Source of the DNA: Actinomycetes bacterium
GTDB lineage: Bacteria; Actinomycetota; Acidimicrobiia; Acidimicrobiales; Acidimicrobiaceae
Direction: 5' to 3'
Assembly: GCA_021805205.1 (NCBI GenBank)
Contig: JAJZFV010000002.1
Location: forward strand, 124,001 to 188,000
Length of the DNA: 64,000 nucleotides
Shown: in pieces, positions 52,728 through 62,592 of the stretch
Numbering within the stretch: the stretch's first letter is position 1
Layout: the number at the start of each line of letters is the position of its first letter
Made by a program: the position numbers and the translations under genes
Notes under the pieces: generated by a model
Databases searched by the model: none
What the model was told of the DNA's origin: nothing
The model's input: only the letters and a program-made list of their open reading frames with translations

Positions 52728-54902
52728 ATGACACGAGACGAAAACAACGAACTCGTAGCAGGAATCGTCTCTCGTTGGACATTCTTTATAGAGACATGCT
52801 TTCGGATCCCGCGCCACATCGATAGTGGCGATCTTTCAATTGGCCTCGATACCGTTATAAATGTCGACAAACCAGAGACCGCGATCGAGATAACACTTTC
52901 AAATGCAAAGGTCAATAGTGATATTGGCAAAACAACCCTTGTCATAACTTCAAGTCGATACGAAGCCCAAATTCTAACCCAAAGGGCAAAGATCAGATTT
53001 GGAGACGATTTTGCCTTGGATTTAACCGACAAAATCTCAATCAAAGATATGGCTACCCTTGGATCCCGCAGGCGCCTATTGATCGCAACTCCAGAGATCC
53101 TCCACCGAAAGATTCTTCCCGATAGTTACCGCTTTACACGTTTATTAGGGGGGATTAGAAGCGTTGACCTCTACGATCTTTCAAACTTTAGAGGAGTCCT
53201 CGGTTCACACCTCTACTACATCCTCAAGCGACTAGCCATAGCTAAGGAGGCCACGCAAATTAGATACCGTGCAACGGCCATCTATTTGGGAAATGCACGA
53301 TCGATATTTGCAGCGATCATCGGCTCAAATATCAATGACACTCAAGAGCAGTGGCTAATCGATGGGTTAGAGATCCCGTGCCTGACGGCCTCTATCGAAG
53401 CTGCTAATGCCGCATCATCGCCTTCGTTTTTAGCCGCATCAATCGCGATCCACCTAGAACAGATTGGACTCAAAACCACGATCCTAACCTCGAGCCGGAG
53501 CCAAGCCGAAGTGGTTGCGGAGACAATCGCCTCAATATCAAGCCACGGTGACGGTAGCGAAGTAATGCCACTCCTCTATCGAGGCGGATATATCGAAGAG
53601 GTTAGAGACGACATCAGAGGCGAGATAGCCTCTGGTAAGTTCAAAGTCGCGGTTGCTACTTCACAACTCTCTTTAGAGCTACCCTCATCCGATCTCGTGA
53701 TCTTCCTCGGGATCCCAAAGACGATCGCTCAGATAAGGCGAAACATAGCTACCCTGTCTACCAATTCTTCGGCTCTCATTCTCCTACCTGAGGCAGATAA
53801 CCTCGATCAATGGGTAGTTAGAAATATCGACTCAATAAATTCTCGCCGCGATGAATCAGCTGCGATAAATCCCCACAACCCCAAGGTCGCGGAGTACCAG
53901 ATCTTATGTGCTGCAGATGAATCTTCAATTCTGCCTGAGCAATTCGCTAACCAAGACGATCACAAAGAACTGATAGTTGCGATCCTGGAGGAAAACCGGG
54001 GCCAAGGACGATTGGTAGAGTCACCAAATGGCTTTCTTTACGTCGGTACCCACCGGCCGAGCAGGGCGGGGGGACTGCGAGGTGGCGATAGTGCTACCTT
54101 CACCCTGATAACCGATGAAGGTGAACTCCTAGAGATCTTCGATAGCTCACGGCTATTTTTCAACTTCTACATTGGAGCTATCCACCGCCACCGCGGAAGA
54201 AGATTCCGGATCGACGATATTGACTTAGATCGACGCCTCGTCTACTGCACCTTGGAGAAGTCAAAGCGCTACACCAAACCTCGGATCGAATCGCAATATA
54301 GCCTTTTGAGGACCATAGCTACAGATGAACTCTTAGGTGGACTCGTATCACTGAGCGAGATTGAGGTAACAGAGTTTTTTACCGGCTACGACCTGCTTCA
54401 AGGAAAGGGGGAGGTGATTGAATTCGTTGATTACGAACTCGAACCAAAGACCCTCCAAAGCGAAGCCCTCCTCCTTGCCATCCCCTCAGCTCTGATGGCC
54501 GAGATACCGGTTGGAGAATATGGAGCTGCCCTTCACGCCTTTGAGCACGCCACGATCGGCGTTCTCTCAACTGTCTCGCTCTGTGATCGTTGGGACGTAG
54601 GAGGAGTCTCATTCGTTGTCAATGGGCCCTACAACAATGGAGTCGAAGTAATTAAAGATGGCGGAGCAATTGCTATTTACGATGGAAGTGACGGAGGAAG
54701 CGGCGTGGCTCGAGCCTCTTTCGCAAGATGGAGAGAGTTACTCGCAACATCTATTGAGAACTTAGAGGAGTGCCCTTGCGAAGATGGATGTCCCAGCTGC
54801 ATCGTTAGCCCCAAGTGTGGAAATTCGAATTCGCTCCTCTCAAAAGAGTACGGTCGAATCCTTGCTCAAAGCCTGCGAAGCTGGCTGCTTGCAGCTAGTT
54901 AA
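52728..54902 (+). CDS. Hrq1/YprA-type DUF1998 helicase homologue lacking ATPase motifs
   Basis: A 724-residue protein following the plan of actinobacterial DUF1998 helicases (Hrq1/SftH). Recognisable: TTLVITSSRYEAQ (69-81), LIATPEILHRKIL (118-130), FRGVLGSHLYYILKRLA (154-170), ATSQLSLEL (310-318), a DUF1998 with LHAFEHATIGVLS, AIYDGSDGGSGVA and the Cys cluster C682, C684, C688, C691, C697. Missing: no GxGKS in the first 70 residues; DECH is replaced near 149-153 by YDLSN; SAT is changed to RATA; GRxGR is replaced by ATLST near 341. The core can hardly hydrolyse ATP. The frame is intact over 2.2 kb, so it is not a simple pseudogene. It follows ceoC by 27 bp. Confidence 0.82.
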   Translation: MTRDENNELVAGIVSRWTFFIETCFRIPRHIDSGDLSIGLDTVINVDKPETAIEITLSNAKVNSDIGKTTLVITSSRYEAQILTQRAKIRFGDDFALDLTDKISIKDMATLGSRRRLLIATPEILHRKILPDSYRFTRLLGGIRSVDLYDLSNFRGVLGSHLYYILKRLAIAKEATQIRYRATAIYLGNARSIFAAIIGSNINDTQEQWLIDGLEIPCLTASIEAANAASSPSFLAASIAIHLEQIGLKTTILTSSRSQAEVVAETIASISSHGDGSEVMPLLYRGGYIEEVRDDIRGEIASGKFKVAVATSQLSLELPSSDLVIFLGIPKTIAQIRRNIATLSTNSSALILLPEADNLDQWVVRNIDSINSRRDESAAINPHNPKVAEYQILCAADESSILPEQFANQDDHKELIVAILEENRGQGRLVESPNGFLYVGTHRPSRAGGLRGGDSATFTLITDEGELLEIFDSSRLFFNFYIGAIHRHRGRRFRIDDIDLDRRLVYCTLEKSKRYTKPRIESQYSLLRTIATDELLGGLVSLSEIEVTEFFTGYDLLQGKGEVIEFVDYELEPKTLQSEALLLAIPSALMAEIPVGEYGAALHAFEHATIGVLSTVSLCDRWDVGGVSFVVNGPYNNGVEVIKDGGAIAIYDGSDGGSGVARASFARWRELLATSIENLEECPCEDGCPSCIVSPKCGNSNSLLSKEYGRILAQSLRSWLLAAS

Positions 54903-54905
54903 CTC

Positions 54906-55778
54906 TTGAGCCTCACCAAACAAACATATGCGACTAGGATTACACCTGTGAAGGCAGCCTTCTTTGATCTCGATAAAACCGTCATAGCGAAGGCGTCAAT
55001 GCTCGCGTTTGGACGAACCTTCTACAACGAGGGTTTGCTCTCTCGTCGCACCATTTTACGCTCCGTCTACGCCCAATTTGTCTTCAAATATGCGGGCGCT
55101 AATGAAAAACAGCTCACAAAATTGCGCGAGACTGCCCTCTCTCTAACAAAAGGTTGGGAGAGGTCGCTCGTTTCGGCGATCGTAGCCGAGACAATGACCG
55201 AAATCGTAGAACCCCTCATCTACAAAGAGGCTCTCGATTTGATAGAGATGCATAAGCAAAATGGCGATATGGTCTTTATCGTCTCAGCGTCACCACTTGA
55301 GATAGTTGAACCCCTAGGGGACCGCTTAGCGGTCGATGGCGTCATCGCCACTGAGTCTCGGGTAGATGAAGAAGGAAGATACACCGGAGAGGTTGCATTT
55401 TACGCCTATGGCCCGTACAAGGCCGTTGCAATGGAACGCTTGGCGGAAGAACACGGATTTCTTCTATCGGAGAGCTACGCCTACTCCGACTCCTATACCG
55501 ACCTGCCAATGCTCGAAGCGGTAGGCCATCCCGTAGTAGTAAACCCCGATCGGGTACTAGCAAAGCTAGCAAAAGAGAGGAACTGGGAGATAAAAGCCTT
55601 CTCGAATCCAGTTCGTGTCCGAGAGGGAAGAGTAAAGAATGCGAGACCGACTGCTTTGGTAGCACTTGCGATTGGTGTTACAACCATCGCACTCGCAAGT
55701 GGCTACCTAGCATATCGAGTAAGGCACATTTCGAAGCAGCTACGGATGCTCCTTCGACTATCGCCGGAATCGCTTTAG
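54906..55778 (+). CDS. HAD-IB family phosphatase with C-terminal membrane helix
   Basis: Up to 290 residues. HAD motif I FFDLDKTVIAKASMLAFGRT, motif II FIVSASPLEIVEPL, and motif IV YAYSDSYTDLPMLEAVGHPVVVNPD; this subfamily IB is related to SerB and CicA. A hydrophobic helix at about 252-273 (ALVALAIGVTTIALASGYLAY) suggests membrane attachment, seen also in mycobacterial homologues proposed to act on phospholipid-type phosphates. TTG 54906 is used here; GTG 54948, with AGGA ahead and directly before the domain, is at least as likely. It follows the helicase homologue by three bases. Confidence 0.87.
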   Translation: MSLTKQTYATRITPVKAAFFDLDKTVIAKASMLAFGRTFYNEGLLSRRTILRSVYAQFVFKYAGANEKQLTKLRETALSLTKGWERSLVSAIVAETMTEIVEPLIYKEALDLIEMHKQNGDMVFIVSASPLEIVEPLGDRLAVDGVIATESRVDEEGRYTGEVAFYAYGPYKAVAMERLAEEHGFLLSESYAYSDSYTDLPMLEAVGHPVVVNPDRVLAKLAKERNWEIKAFSNPVRVREGRVKNARPTALVALAIGVTTIALASGYLAYRVRHISKQLRMLLRLSPESL

Positions 55779-55783
55779 GCGAT

Positions 55784-55864
55784 TTAGGCGCTAGCGCGCA
55801 ACTTTTTGAAAGCTAAAGTTCCAAGCGCGCCAAGGATCAGGGCAAAAATCAGCTTTTTAAACAA
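55784..55864 (-). CDS. Possible 26-residue membrane peptide
   Basis: A TTG-started frame encodes 26 residues with one hydrophobic helix between Lys pairs (FKKLIFALILGALGTLAFKK) and an AAAGGTGG about 10 nt upstream. It resembles short actinobacterial single-helix proteins (the DLW-39 style) but is shorter. It would overlap nothing, ending five bases past the HAD stop on the opposite strand. Too short to be sure. Confidence 0.3.
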   Translation of the reverse strand: MFKKLIFALILGALGTLAFKKLRASA

Positions 55865-55951
55865 AGTAGAACACCACCTTTAAGAATTATCTAACCAATA
55901 ACTTACACGGAAGGTCGCCAACTTCGCCAAGCTAGCGACCGAATCAACTTT

Positions 55952-57451
55952 CTAGGCAGGTTCGATAGCTGCAATAGCTGACTCATCGATAGGCTCGCCA
56001 CCTCGACTCTTGTTGACAGGAAGTGCCAACGCACTAAGCGAAGCTCCGATTGCGATAATCGCAGAAATCTTCATCGATAGACCATAACCATGCGCTGACG
56101 CCATCAACGTGCTCGCTTGACGCACTGCAACCGAAGCAGTTGCGGGAATATGTCGGATGGCATTCGATGCGCTGGTGATAGCGACAGTCGAAAGCGCTGC
56201 AAGTCCAACCGCTCCACCGACCTGACGGGAGGTGTTCAGCAGACCCGAGGCAAGTCCGGCGTAACGCCGATCGACTTGACTTGTTGCGGCGAAGGCGAGG
56301 GGGGTGAAGCATAGACCCATACCCAAAGTGATCAGGACCGATGGAATGAAGAGAGTCTTCAAGTAAGAAGCCTCTGGGGTGATACCACCCAATAGAACAA
56401 GGCCTACGGCAGTTATCATAGGACCGCCAATGATCAACGGTCTAGCACCAATTTTGTGAATTAAACGAGACGATACTTGAGCGCCAACGATTATCGCAAG
56501 GGTCTGGGGAATGAAGGCCAGCCCTGCTTTGAGAGGAGAGTAACCGAGGACCTCTTGCATAAAGAGGGACAAGAAGAACCACGATGCAAAGATCGATCCA
56601 CCAACTAAAAACATCGCAGCATTTGCTGCCGACAGTGCCCTGTACTTGAAGATCGAAAGTGGGATGATTGGAGCAACAGCGACACGCGCTTCGTAGAAGA
56701 GGAAACCAATCAGGAGAACGATGCCGACTGCGAAGGCGGCGATGGTCTCGCCCTTTCTCCATCCGATATTTCCACCTTGAACCAATCCAAATACGATCGA
56801 GGTGAGACCCAAGGTCACCATGAGCGAGCCCATCACATCCAAGCGATTGGAGGCCTTGTGCTCGCCCCTCGACTCGCTGATGTATAGGACGGCTAGCAAG
56901 ACCTCTACCATGCCGACTGGAACGTTAATCAAAAAGGTCCAGCGCCATGAGAGGTAGTTGGTGAGCACTCCACCAAACAAGGCTCCTGCGGCACCCCCAG
57001 CACCCGCAGTAGCACTCCAAATTCCAAGCGCTCTAGCCCTCTCTTTGCCTTCGGCAAATGAGGTGGTGATAATGGTGAGAGTCGCTGGAGATACGATCGC
57101 GGAACCAAGTCCCTGAACTGCGCGTGCAATCAGAATCAACGCTTGGGAGTTTGAGACAGCCCCCAAGAGCGAGGCGACTGTGAAGATACCCATACCGATT
57201 ATGAAGATCTTCTTCTTGCCAAAGATATCTCCGAGGCGTCCTCCCAAGAGAAGTAGTCCTGCAAAACTCAGGGTGTAAGCATTCAATATCCAGCCAAGAT
57301 TGTTGGTGTTGAAACCCAACGTAGTCTTGATCGCCGGCAAAGCCACGTTCACGATCGATACGTCTAGCACCACCATAAACTGAGCTAGAGCAGCTACAAA
57401 AAGAAGTAGCCCCTTACGATCAAGGGGCCTCTCAACGCTAGATTTATTCAA
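55952..57451 (-). CDS. DHA2-family MFS drug-type exporter (14 helices)
   Basis: A 499-residue transporter with about 14 hydrophobic segments. Family marks: FMVVLDVSIVNVALPAI (motif D1), LLLGGRLGDIFGKKK (motif A), LILIARAVQGLGSAIVSPA, and the motif C-like GIWSATAGAGGAAGALFGG of antiporters. It exports lipophilic or cationic compounds with proton exchange, in the EmrB/QacA manner; the substrate is unknown. No adjacent TetR or MarR regulator is seen. It lies 80 bp after mrp on the same strand. Confidence 0.9.
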   Translation of the reverse strand: MNKSSVERPLDRKGLLLFVAALAQFMVVLDVSIVNVALPAIKTTLGFNTNNLGWILNAYTLSFAGLLLLGGRLGDIFGKKKIFIIGMGIFTVASLLGAVSNSQALILIARAVQGLGSAIVSPATLTIITTSFAEGKERARALGIWSATAGAGGAAGALFGGVLTNYLSWRWTFLINVPVGMVEVLLAVLYISESRGEHKASNRLDVMGSLMVTLGLTSIVFGLVQGGNIGWRKGETIAAFAVGIVLLIGFLFYEARVAVAPIIPLSIFKYRALSAANAAMFLVGGSIFASWFFLSLFMQEVLGYSPLKAGLAFIPQTLAIIVGAQVSSRLIHKIGARPLIIGGPMITAVGLVLLGGITPEASYLKTLFIPSVLITLGMGLCFTPLAFAATSQVDRRYAGLASGLLNTSRQVGGAVGLAALSTVAITSASNAIRHIPATASVAVRQASTLMASAHGYGLSMKISAIIAIGASLSALALPVNKSRGGEPIDESAIAAIEPA

Positions 57452-57531
57452 TTTTTTCCATCCAACAAGTCATACCTAACACAACTAACCCTTGGATTAA
57501 CAGGACCGACTCGGCTTCATATTCCCGAAAA

Positions 57532-58683
57532 TCAATTCAAAAAATCATCCTGAAAGTACAGTTGCGCCTCAATTTCTTCCAACTTTGCCGTACAAGATAG
57601 GTCAACGATAGGGGGGATCATCTCGGTTGAAAGGCGTCTAGCCAACTCCACGATCGCTGCGACATCTCTACCAGTCACGCCTCTAACGGCGAGTGGATAT
57701 TGGTTCAAAGTTGAATTAGCCACGATCGGAACCTCTCCAAGAAGGTCAAGTTCCTCCGGAAATTCATCCTTGAACTCTCCGAAGATCTTGTAGACCTCCC
57801 CATGACTGCACTCGAAGTAGGCCATGTTGAGGACGTATCCAAGTACTTCGAGCATCTCACGTCGAGCCATATCGAGCATTCGAACGGCTACATTTGATGC
57901 GTTTTCATTGGGAGTTGTAACTAACAACAATTTGGCATCGGGGAGAAGTCGAGAGAGTCCCATCTGAATGTCACCAGTTCCAGGTGGCATGTCAACTAGC
58001 AGATAGTCAAGGTCACCCCAACGCACATCTTCAACGAAGTGCTGGAAGGCTCGATTGAGGATCATTCCGCGCCACATTACCGCCTCACGGCTACTCGCCA
58101 ACATGCCCATCGACATCACCGAGAGTGACCCACTACCGTAGCTTCTAGTTGCTGGGCGGATCGACCAACTCTCCTTTGTTCCGGTAGCTTCAACAGCCTC
58201 CTCGAAGCCGAGTAACTTCGATATTGAAAATCCCCAGATATCTGCATCGAGTACGCCAACTCGAAAACCCGCCTCTGCTAGAGCCAACGCTAGTAGAGAC
58301 GTAATTGTGGACTTACCCACCCCACCTTTGCCAGAAGCAATGGCGATTATTCGGGTTCTAGGCGAGATCGAATGTGGTCTGCGGGCTCGTTCTTTTGCAC
58401 TCTTTCTAGCCACATCCATGGCCCAACGCTTCTCAGTAGCATTCATAACATTTGTTACAAATTGGACTTTGACTCCGAGGCCAAGCGAGTCCACGATCCT
58501 CCGCACTGAACCCCTGAGTTCCTTCTGCAAGGGACAAGCAGCGGTAGTAAGTTTTAGTTCAACGCTCAGTTCGCCATCTCGCTCCTCTACGGCGCCAAGC
58601 ATGCCGAGCTCTTCGATGGTAACTCCAAGCTCCGGATCAACGACAGTACCGATCTTTGCTCGCACCGCTTCTATGTCTGTCAT
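57532..58683 (-). CDS. mrp: Mrp/NBP35-family iron-sulfur carrier ATPase
   Basis: About 383 residues. The N-terminal MIP18/DUF59 domain (VDPELGVTIEELGML, KLTTAACPLQKELRG) is followed by a deviant Walker A ASGKGGVGKSTI, DADIWGFSISKLLG, VDMPPGTGDIQMGLS and a late ECSHGEVYKIFGE. It binds and transfers Fe-S clusters or assists cofactor assembly. The C-terminal CPxC pair of many members is not clear; MAYFECSH holds only one Cys. Start ATG 58683 is chosen over TTG 58692. It is divergent from the erpA/iscA gene, a fitting neighbour. Confidence 0.92.
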   Translation of the reverse strand: MTDIEAVRAKIGTVVDPELGVTIEELGMLGAVEERDGELSVELKLTTAACPLQKELRGSVRRIVDSLGLGVKVQFVTNVMNATEKRWAMDVARKSAKERARRPHSISPRTRIIAIASGKGGVGKSTITSLLALALAEAGFRVGVLDADIWGFSISKLLGFEEAVEATGTKESWSIRPATRSYGSGSLSVMSMGMLASSREAVMWRGMILNRAFQHFVEDVRWGDLDYLLVDMPPGTGDIQMGLSRLLPDAKLLLVTTPNENASNVAVRMLDMARREMLEVLGYVLNMAYFECSHGEVYKIFGEFKDEFPEELDLLGEVPIVANSTLNQYPLAVRGVTGRDVAAIVELARRLSTEMIPPIVDLSCTAKLEEIEAQLYFQDDFLN

Positions 58684-58865
58684 TCGTCTCAACCTTCACC
58701 CTCAATCGATGCCAACCTCTAATTCGATGACACAAGGGAATAATCAACAGTAAGTAATAATTTCCACTACCGATGTAGAATAAATTGTAAAAGTGAGTGC
58801 AATGTAACGCGCCTCTCGGTAGGAATGCGCATTGTCGAATACGTGATTACGAAAGAAGGTTCGAT

Positions 58866-59234
58866 ATGACTAATACGAGCACGATATCGATAGGTAGAAA
58901 GCCTAGCAACATTATCGTCACCGACGCAGCTGTCTCCAAAGTCGCCGAACTGCTAAACGAAGAGAGCGACGGTAGTGAATCTCTTTTCCTGCGCATTGCA
59001 GTAAAGCCAGGTGGCTGCTCCGGCTTCTCCTACGACATGTTCTTTGACTCCGAAGTTCAAGAGGACGACACCGTCGCTGACTTCAACGGAGTAAAGGTAG
59101 CGATAGATTCAGCATCTTTGCCTCTCATAAAGGGTTCTACTCTGGAGTACAAAGATGGTCTTCAGGGCGCTGGATTCCACATCACAAATCCAAATGCAAG
59201 CCGAACCTGCGGTTGCGGATCATCCTTCTCATAA
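58866..59234 (+). CDS. erpA: A-type iron-sulfur carrier protein (ErpA/IscA-like)
   Basis: A 122-residue protein with the three cluster ligands C51 (KPGGCSGFSYDM), C115 and C117 (RTCGCGSSFS). It receives and delivers Fe-S clusters to target enzymes. The start is ATG 58866 with AGAAGG seven bases ahead; the frame extends to 58797 without a ribosome site. ErpA versus IscA or SufA cannot be settled by eye. It is divergent from mrp and converges on the GlnR-like gene. Confidence 0.92.
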   Translation: MTNTSTISIGRKPSNIIVTDAAVSKVAELLNEESDGSESLFLRIAVKPGGCSGFSYDMFFDSEVQEDDTVADFNGVKVAIDSASLPLIKGSTLEYKDGLQGAGFHITNPNASRTCGCGSSFS

Positions 59235-59274
59235 AGACAAATCTACAAGTTTGGCCGCTTTGGGGGACGCTAGC

Positions 59275-59949
59275 TTAGCGCTGGTGCCTTCCAAAGCGAT
59301 AACCCACGCTTCGCACCGTCTCGATCATCGACTCGTGCTTCTCACCAAGTTTGGCACGAAGCCTTCTAACGTGGACGTCGACAGTACGGGCCCCGCCGTA
59401 GTACTCGTAACCCCACACCCGTGATAACAGCGTTTCACGATCAAATACCCTTCCAGGGTGTGACGCCAAAAACGTAAGAAGTTGATACTCCATATAGGTC
59501 AAGTCAAGGGCACGAGATGCAACCGTAGCCTGATAGGTCTCTAAGTTGATCTTGAGCGGGCCATACTCAATAATCTCTTGGACCAGCCCCCGTCCGCTCC
59601 TAAAAAACAACCTCTGAAGCCTTACATGAAACTCTTTGGTATCGAGTGGCAGAGTAACAAAGTCATCGAAGAGGTCCTCCCGAAGTTCGAGTTTATCGAG
59701 CATCGGCCTCTCAATAACGAGAAGTAGAGGCGAGATTTGACGCTCCTTGGTCCTGAGGTGCCTACAGACGAAGAAGGCATCTTCAAGACTCTGATCGGCA
59801 CACACTATTGCGCCTGCCCAACCCTCCGAAGGCTCTAGAGATGATACCCTCGCAATCATAGAGATCGGAGTGAAGGGGTATCCAAATTCCTCTAGCGCCT
59901 TAGAGACGTGGAAAGGAGCCTTCTCTGGATACAAGATTAGCGGCTCCAC
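59275..59949 (-). CDS. glnR: GlnR-like orphan OmpR-family regulator
   Basis: A 224-residue protein with a degenerate receiver and a typical winged-helix domain: [33 protein letters not shown], then [18 protein letters not shown] and VRSVGYRFG. The receiver lacks the usual acidic pocket (ILYPEK at the start, GAIVCADQ at the phosphorylation position), as in GlnR of actinobacteria, which works without a kinase. The start overlaps the glnA stop by one base (TAGTG), so it is co-translated with glutamine synthetase, suggesting nitrogen control and feedback on glnA. Confidence 0.85.
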   Translation of the reverse strand: MEPLILYPEKAPFHVSKALEEFGYPFTPISMIARVSSLEPSEGWAGAIVCADQSLEDAFFVCRHLRTKERQISPLLLVIERPMLDKLELREDLFDDFVTLPLDTKEFHVRLQRLFFRSGRGLVQEIIEYGPLKINLETYQATVASRALDLTYMEYQLLTFLASHPGRVFDRETLLSRVWGYEYYGGARTVDVHVRRLRAKLGEKHESMIETVRSVGYRFGRHQR

Positions 59950-61289
59950 TATAACCTCTCAAGATATCGGTCAATCTCAAATTGTGAGACGTGAGTCTTA
60001 TAGCCAGACCACTCGTCTCGCTTGTTTCTAATAAACCATTCAAAGACGTGCTCGCCCAGGATTTCACGCATCAATGCCGACCGCTCCATCTCCCGTACAG
60101 CCTCATCTAAGTTTCCCGGCAGCGAACGAATCCCGTACTTTTCTACCTCTTCGGGCGAGAGCTTGTAGAGGTTCTCTTGAACCTCTGCTGGCAACTCGTA
60201 ACCATTTTCAATTCCATCTAAGCCAGCACCCAAGATAGCTGCGAAGCCTAAATATGGATTTACTCCGGGATCGAGCGCTCTATATTCAAATCGAGTTGAG
60301 TCGGGGTTGTTGGACTTTGGTTTTGGAACCCGAACCAATGCCGAACGATTGTTTTGAGCCCAAGAGACATAGGTAGGAGCTTCGTAACCAACCACCAGTC
60401 GCTTGTAAGAGTTAACCCATTGATTGGTAATTGCCGTCATTGAAGGCGCATTATGGAGAACTCCGGCGATAAAGCCCTTTGCCACCTCGGAGAGTTGATA
60501 AGGATCGTCTTCATCGTAAAAGGCGTTGGCGTTTCCCTTGAAGAGAGAGAAGTGGGTGTGCATTCCCGAACCCTGCACCCCTGAGATTGGCTTCGGCATG
60601 AACGAAGCCAAGATTCCGTGCGCCGCTGCGATCTCTTTGATGATTAGTCGTGCGGTCATGACGTTGTCTGCCATCGAAAGCGCATCGGTGTAGCGCAAAT
60701 CAATTTCGTGTTGACTTGGAGCATCTTCATGCTGCGAGTACTCAACTGGAATTCCCATATCCTCCAAGGCAAGAACCGTCTTTTTGCGTATCTGCGAGGG
60801 AAGATTAGCAACGGTCAACTCGAAGTATGAGCCATTATCAAGTGGCACTGGGCCATCTTTTAGCTGTTTGTCAAAGTAGAAGTACTCGATCTCAGGCGCT
60901 GCAAAAAAGGTATATCCCAGCTTGTGAGCTCGATCGAGCGCCCGTCTCAAAGTGTTACGAGGACACCCCTCAAATGGAGTCAGATCGAGGTTGTAGATGT
61001 CACAAAAGACCGACGCCACAGATGGATCCGAAGGCATGAGGGTAAAGGTGGTGGGATCTGGCAGAGCGATCACATCACTCTCTTGAACCCGGGAAAAACC
61101 GTCTATCGCTGAACCGTCAAAGGTCATCCCATCTTGGAGTGCATTTTCAAGCTCGGCGGGGGTTATTTGAAAGCTCTTAGGAGTTCCAAGGATGTCGGAA
61201 AACCACAGTTGAATGAAGTTGACTTTACGCTCTTCAACGGTCTTGAGAACGTAACCAATCTTTGAACTTTTTTCTGAAGATGATTCCAC
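59949..61289 (-). CDS. glnA: Glutamine synthetase, type I
   Basis: About 446 residues, of the GSI-alpha size. N-terminal [40 protein letters not shown], metal-binding [25 protein letters not shown] region [19 protein letters not shown] and [21 protein letters not shown]. No adenylylation-type NLYDLPPEE loop is present; the place reads NLYKLSPEE. It makes glutamine from glutamate and ammonia. Start GTG 61289 with AGGAAGA is preferred to TTG 61319. The regulator gene follows with a one-base overlap. Confidence 0.94.
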   Translation of the reverse strand: MESSSEKSSKIGYVLKTVEERKVNFIQLWFSDILGTPKSFQITPAELENALQDGMTFDGSAIDGFSRVQESDVIALPDPTTFTLMPSDPSVASVFCDIYNLDLTPFEGCPRNTLRRALDRAHKLGYTFFAAPEIEYFYFDKQLKDGPVPLDNGSYFELTVANLPSQIRKKTVLALEDMGIPVEYSQHEDAPSQHEIDLRYTDALSMADNVMTARLIIKEIAAAHGILASFMPKPISGVQGSGMHTHFSLFKGNANAFYDEDDPYQLSEVAKGFIAGVLHNAPSMTAITNQWVNSYKRLVVGYEAPTYVSWAQNNRSALVRVPKPKSNNPDSTRFEYRALDPGVNPYLGFAAILGAGLDGIENGYELPAEVQENLYKLSPEEVEKYGIRSLPGNLDEAVREMERSALMREILGEHVFEWFIRNKRDEWSGYKTHVSQFEIDRYLERL

Positions 61290-61390
61290 ACCTATCTTCC
61301 TAGTAGCAAAGGGGGGCAAACCAATTCAAAAACTTGGTGGTCACCGTCCAAGTTAACGAATTATTTACAATTGCACTTCGATCAAGGCAA

Positions 61391-62437
61391 CTAAAAACGA
61401 TGTTCGATCATGATCCGACCCCGTCCAGAAGCCTTAATGTCGAGCAACGCAAGATCAGCCGAACGCATCAATTCATCTACCGATATTAGCTGGGACGAAA
61501 TAGAAGCTCCGCAGCTCACAGATGTAACCGTCATGGCGCGATCAAAGACTCGCTTGGCAACTAGCTCGGCGTCTTGAGCGGTCTTAGTTATGCAAAAGAA
61601 GCCAAACTCATCCCCTCCAAGTCGATAACACAGATCTTCACGCCTGAGCGAACGGGATATACGTTCAGCGACCCCTTTTAGGATCTCGTCACCACGGCTA
61701 TGCCCCTCGCTGTCGTTTATCGATTTGAAGTTATCTAAGTCGATTACTCCCACGACCACAAAGTTCCCACCCCGTCGAGCCCGCTCTATCTCACGTGGAA
61801 TCAGCAGAGACCAACCGTGGCGATTTAAAACTCCAGTTAGCGAGTCCCGTATTGCCATAGACCTCTTGACGTGCATCAGATATCCACTGGTAACAGCAGC
61901 AATGATCACGGTCGAGGTAGTTAAAATCCAATCCCCAATCGGCGCTGAGGGACGCTGGCCATAGATAAGAGCCAAGGAGTAAGAGATCAAGATCAGAAGT
62001 ATCTGGCCAATCGACTCAACGATAGAGAGGTAAGCAAAGGTGTATAAGGCGATCCAAATGTAAAAGACAACTGCAAGTTCGCCGGGGTCTCGGTAACCAA
62101 AGAGGTAGAGCTGGTAGCTAATTGCGACAACCGCCGCCGCAAGGGAAAAATCAGTAAAAAGCCGACTTTCGGTCCGTAATAGCATTCGGGCGAGGCCAAG
62201 GATAAATAGACCGACGTCAACTAGATATACGACGCGATGGATCCTGACCCCACCTACGAGCGAAACCACCACCGCTACCACCGCACCTAAAACTAACGGC
62301 ACACCAAGTCGGCTCTTATTGCTCTTGATATTTATGGGCGGTGTCAACGGCGACGTGACAAACCAACCCCAGAAGTCGCTATTTGGGCGTCTGAGCCATT
62401 GGCTCGTCTCTACGCCTCTATCATTGCCCACTTTCAA
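61391..62437 (-). CDS. Membrane-bound GGDEF diguanylate cyclase
   Basis: A 348-residue protein. About six hydrophobic segments between residues 45 and 188 precede a GGDEF domain: DSLTGVLNRHGW, VGVIDLDNFKSINDSEGHSRGDEIL, RLGGDEFGFF. An inhibitory I-site RRED lies five residues ahead of GGDEF. It should make cyclic di-GMP under product inhibition. The N-terminal membrane part is not a recognised sensor domain. It is divergent from nadE and separate from glnA. Confidence 0.9.
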   Translation of the reverse strand: MKVGNDRGVETSQWLRRPNSDFWGWFVTSPLTPPINIKSNKSRLGVPLVLGAVVAVVVSLVGGVRIHRVVYLVDVGLFILGLARMLLRTESRLFTDFSLAAAVVAISYQLYLFGYRDPGELAVVFYIWIALYTFAYLSIVESIGQILLILISYSLALIYGQRPSAPIGDWILTTSTVIIAAVTSGYLMHVKRSMAIRDSLTGVLNRHGWSLLIPREIERARRGGNFVVVGVIDLDNFKSINDSEGHSRGDEILKGVAERISRSLRREDLCYRLGGDEFGFFCITKTAQDAELVAKRVFDRAMTVTSVSCGASISSQLISVDELMRSADLALLDIKASGRGRIMIEHRF

Positions 62438-62592
62438 AGTTAACCAACCTAGTCAGCCGCGACATTGCGGACTCATCGGGTAGCTGAAAGATAGCTACAC
62501 CGAGCATATAAAGTTATCATAACAATCGAAGATGTCGATAGCGTAAAGAACGCCGCCGGCAAACTCTTAGACAAAAAGATTGAGTCACGCAG

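Noticed and set aside
61290-61390. GlnR box upstream of glnA
   Set aside because: A GTTAAC...GTGACC arrangement is present near 61340-61360, but too degenerate to list without a weight-matrix search.
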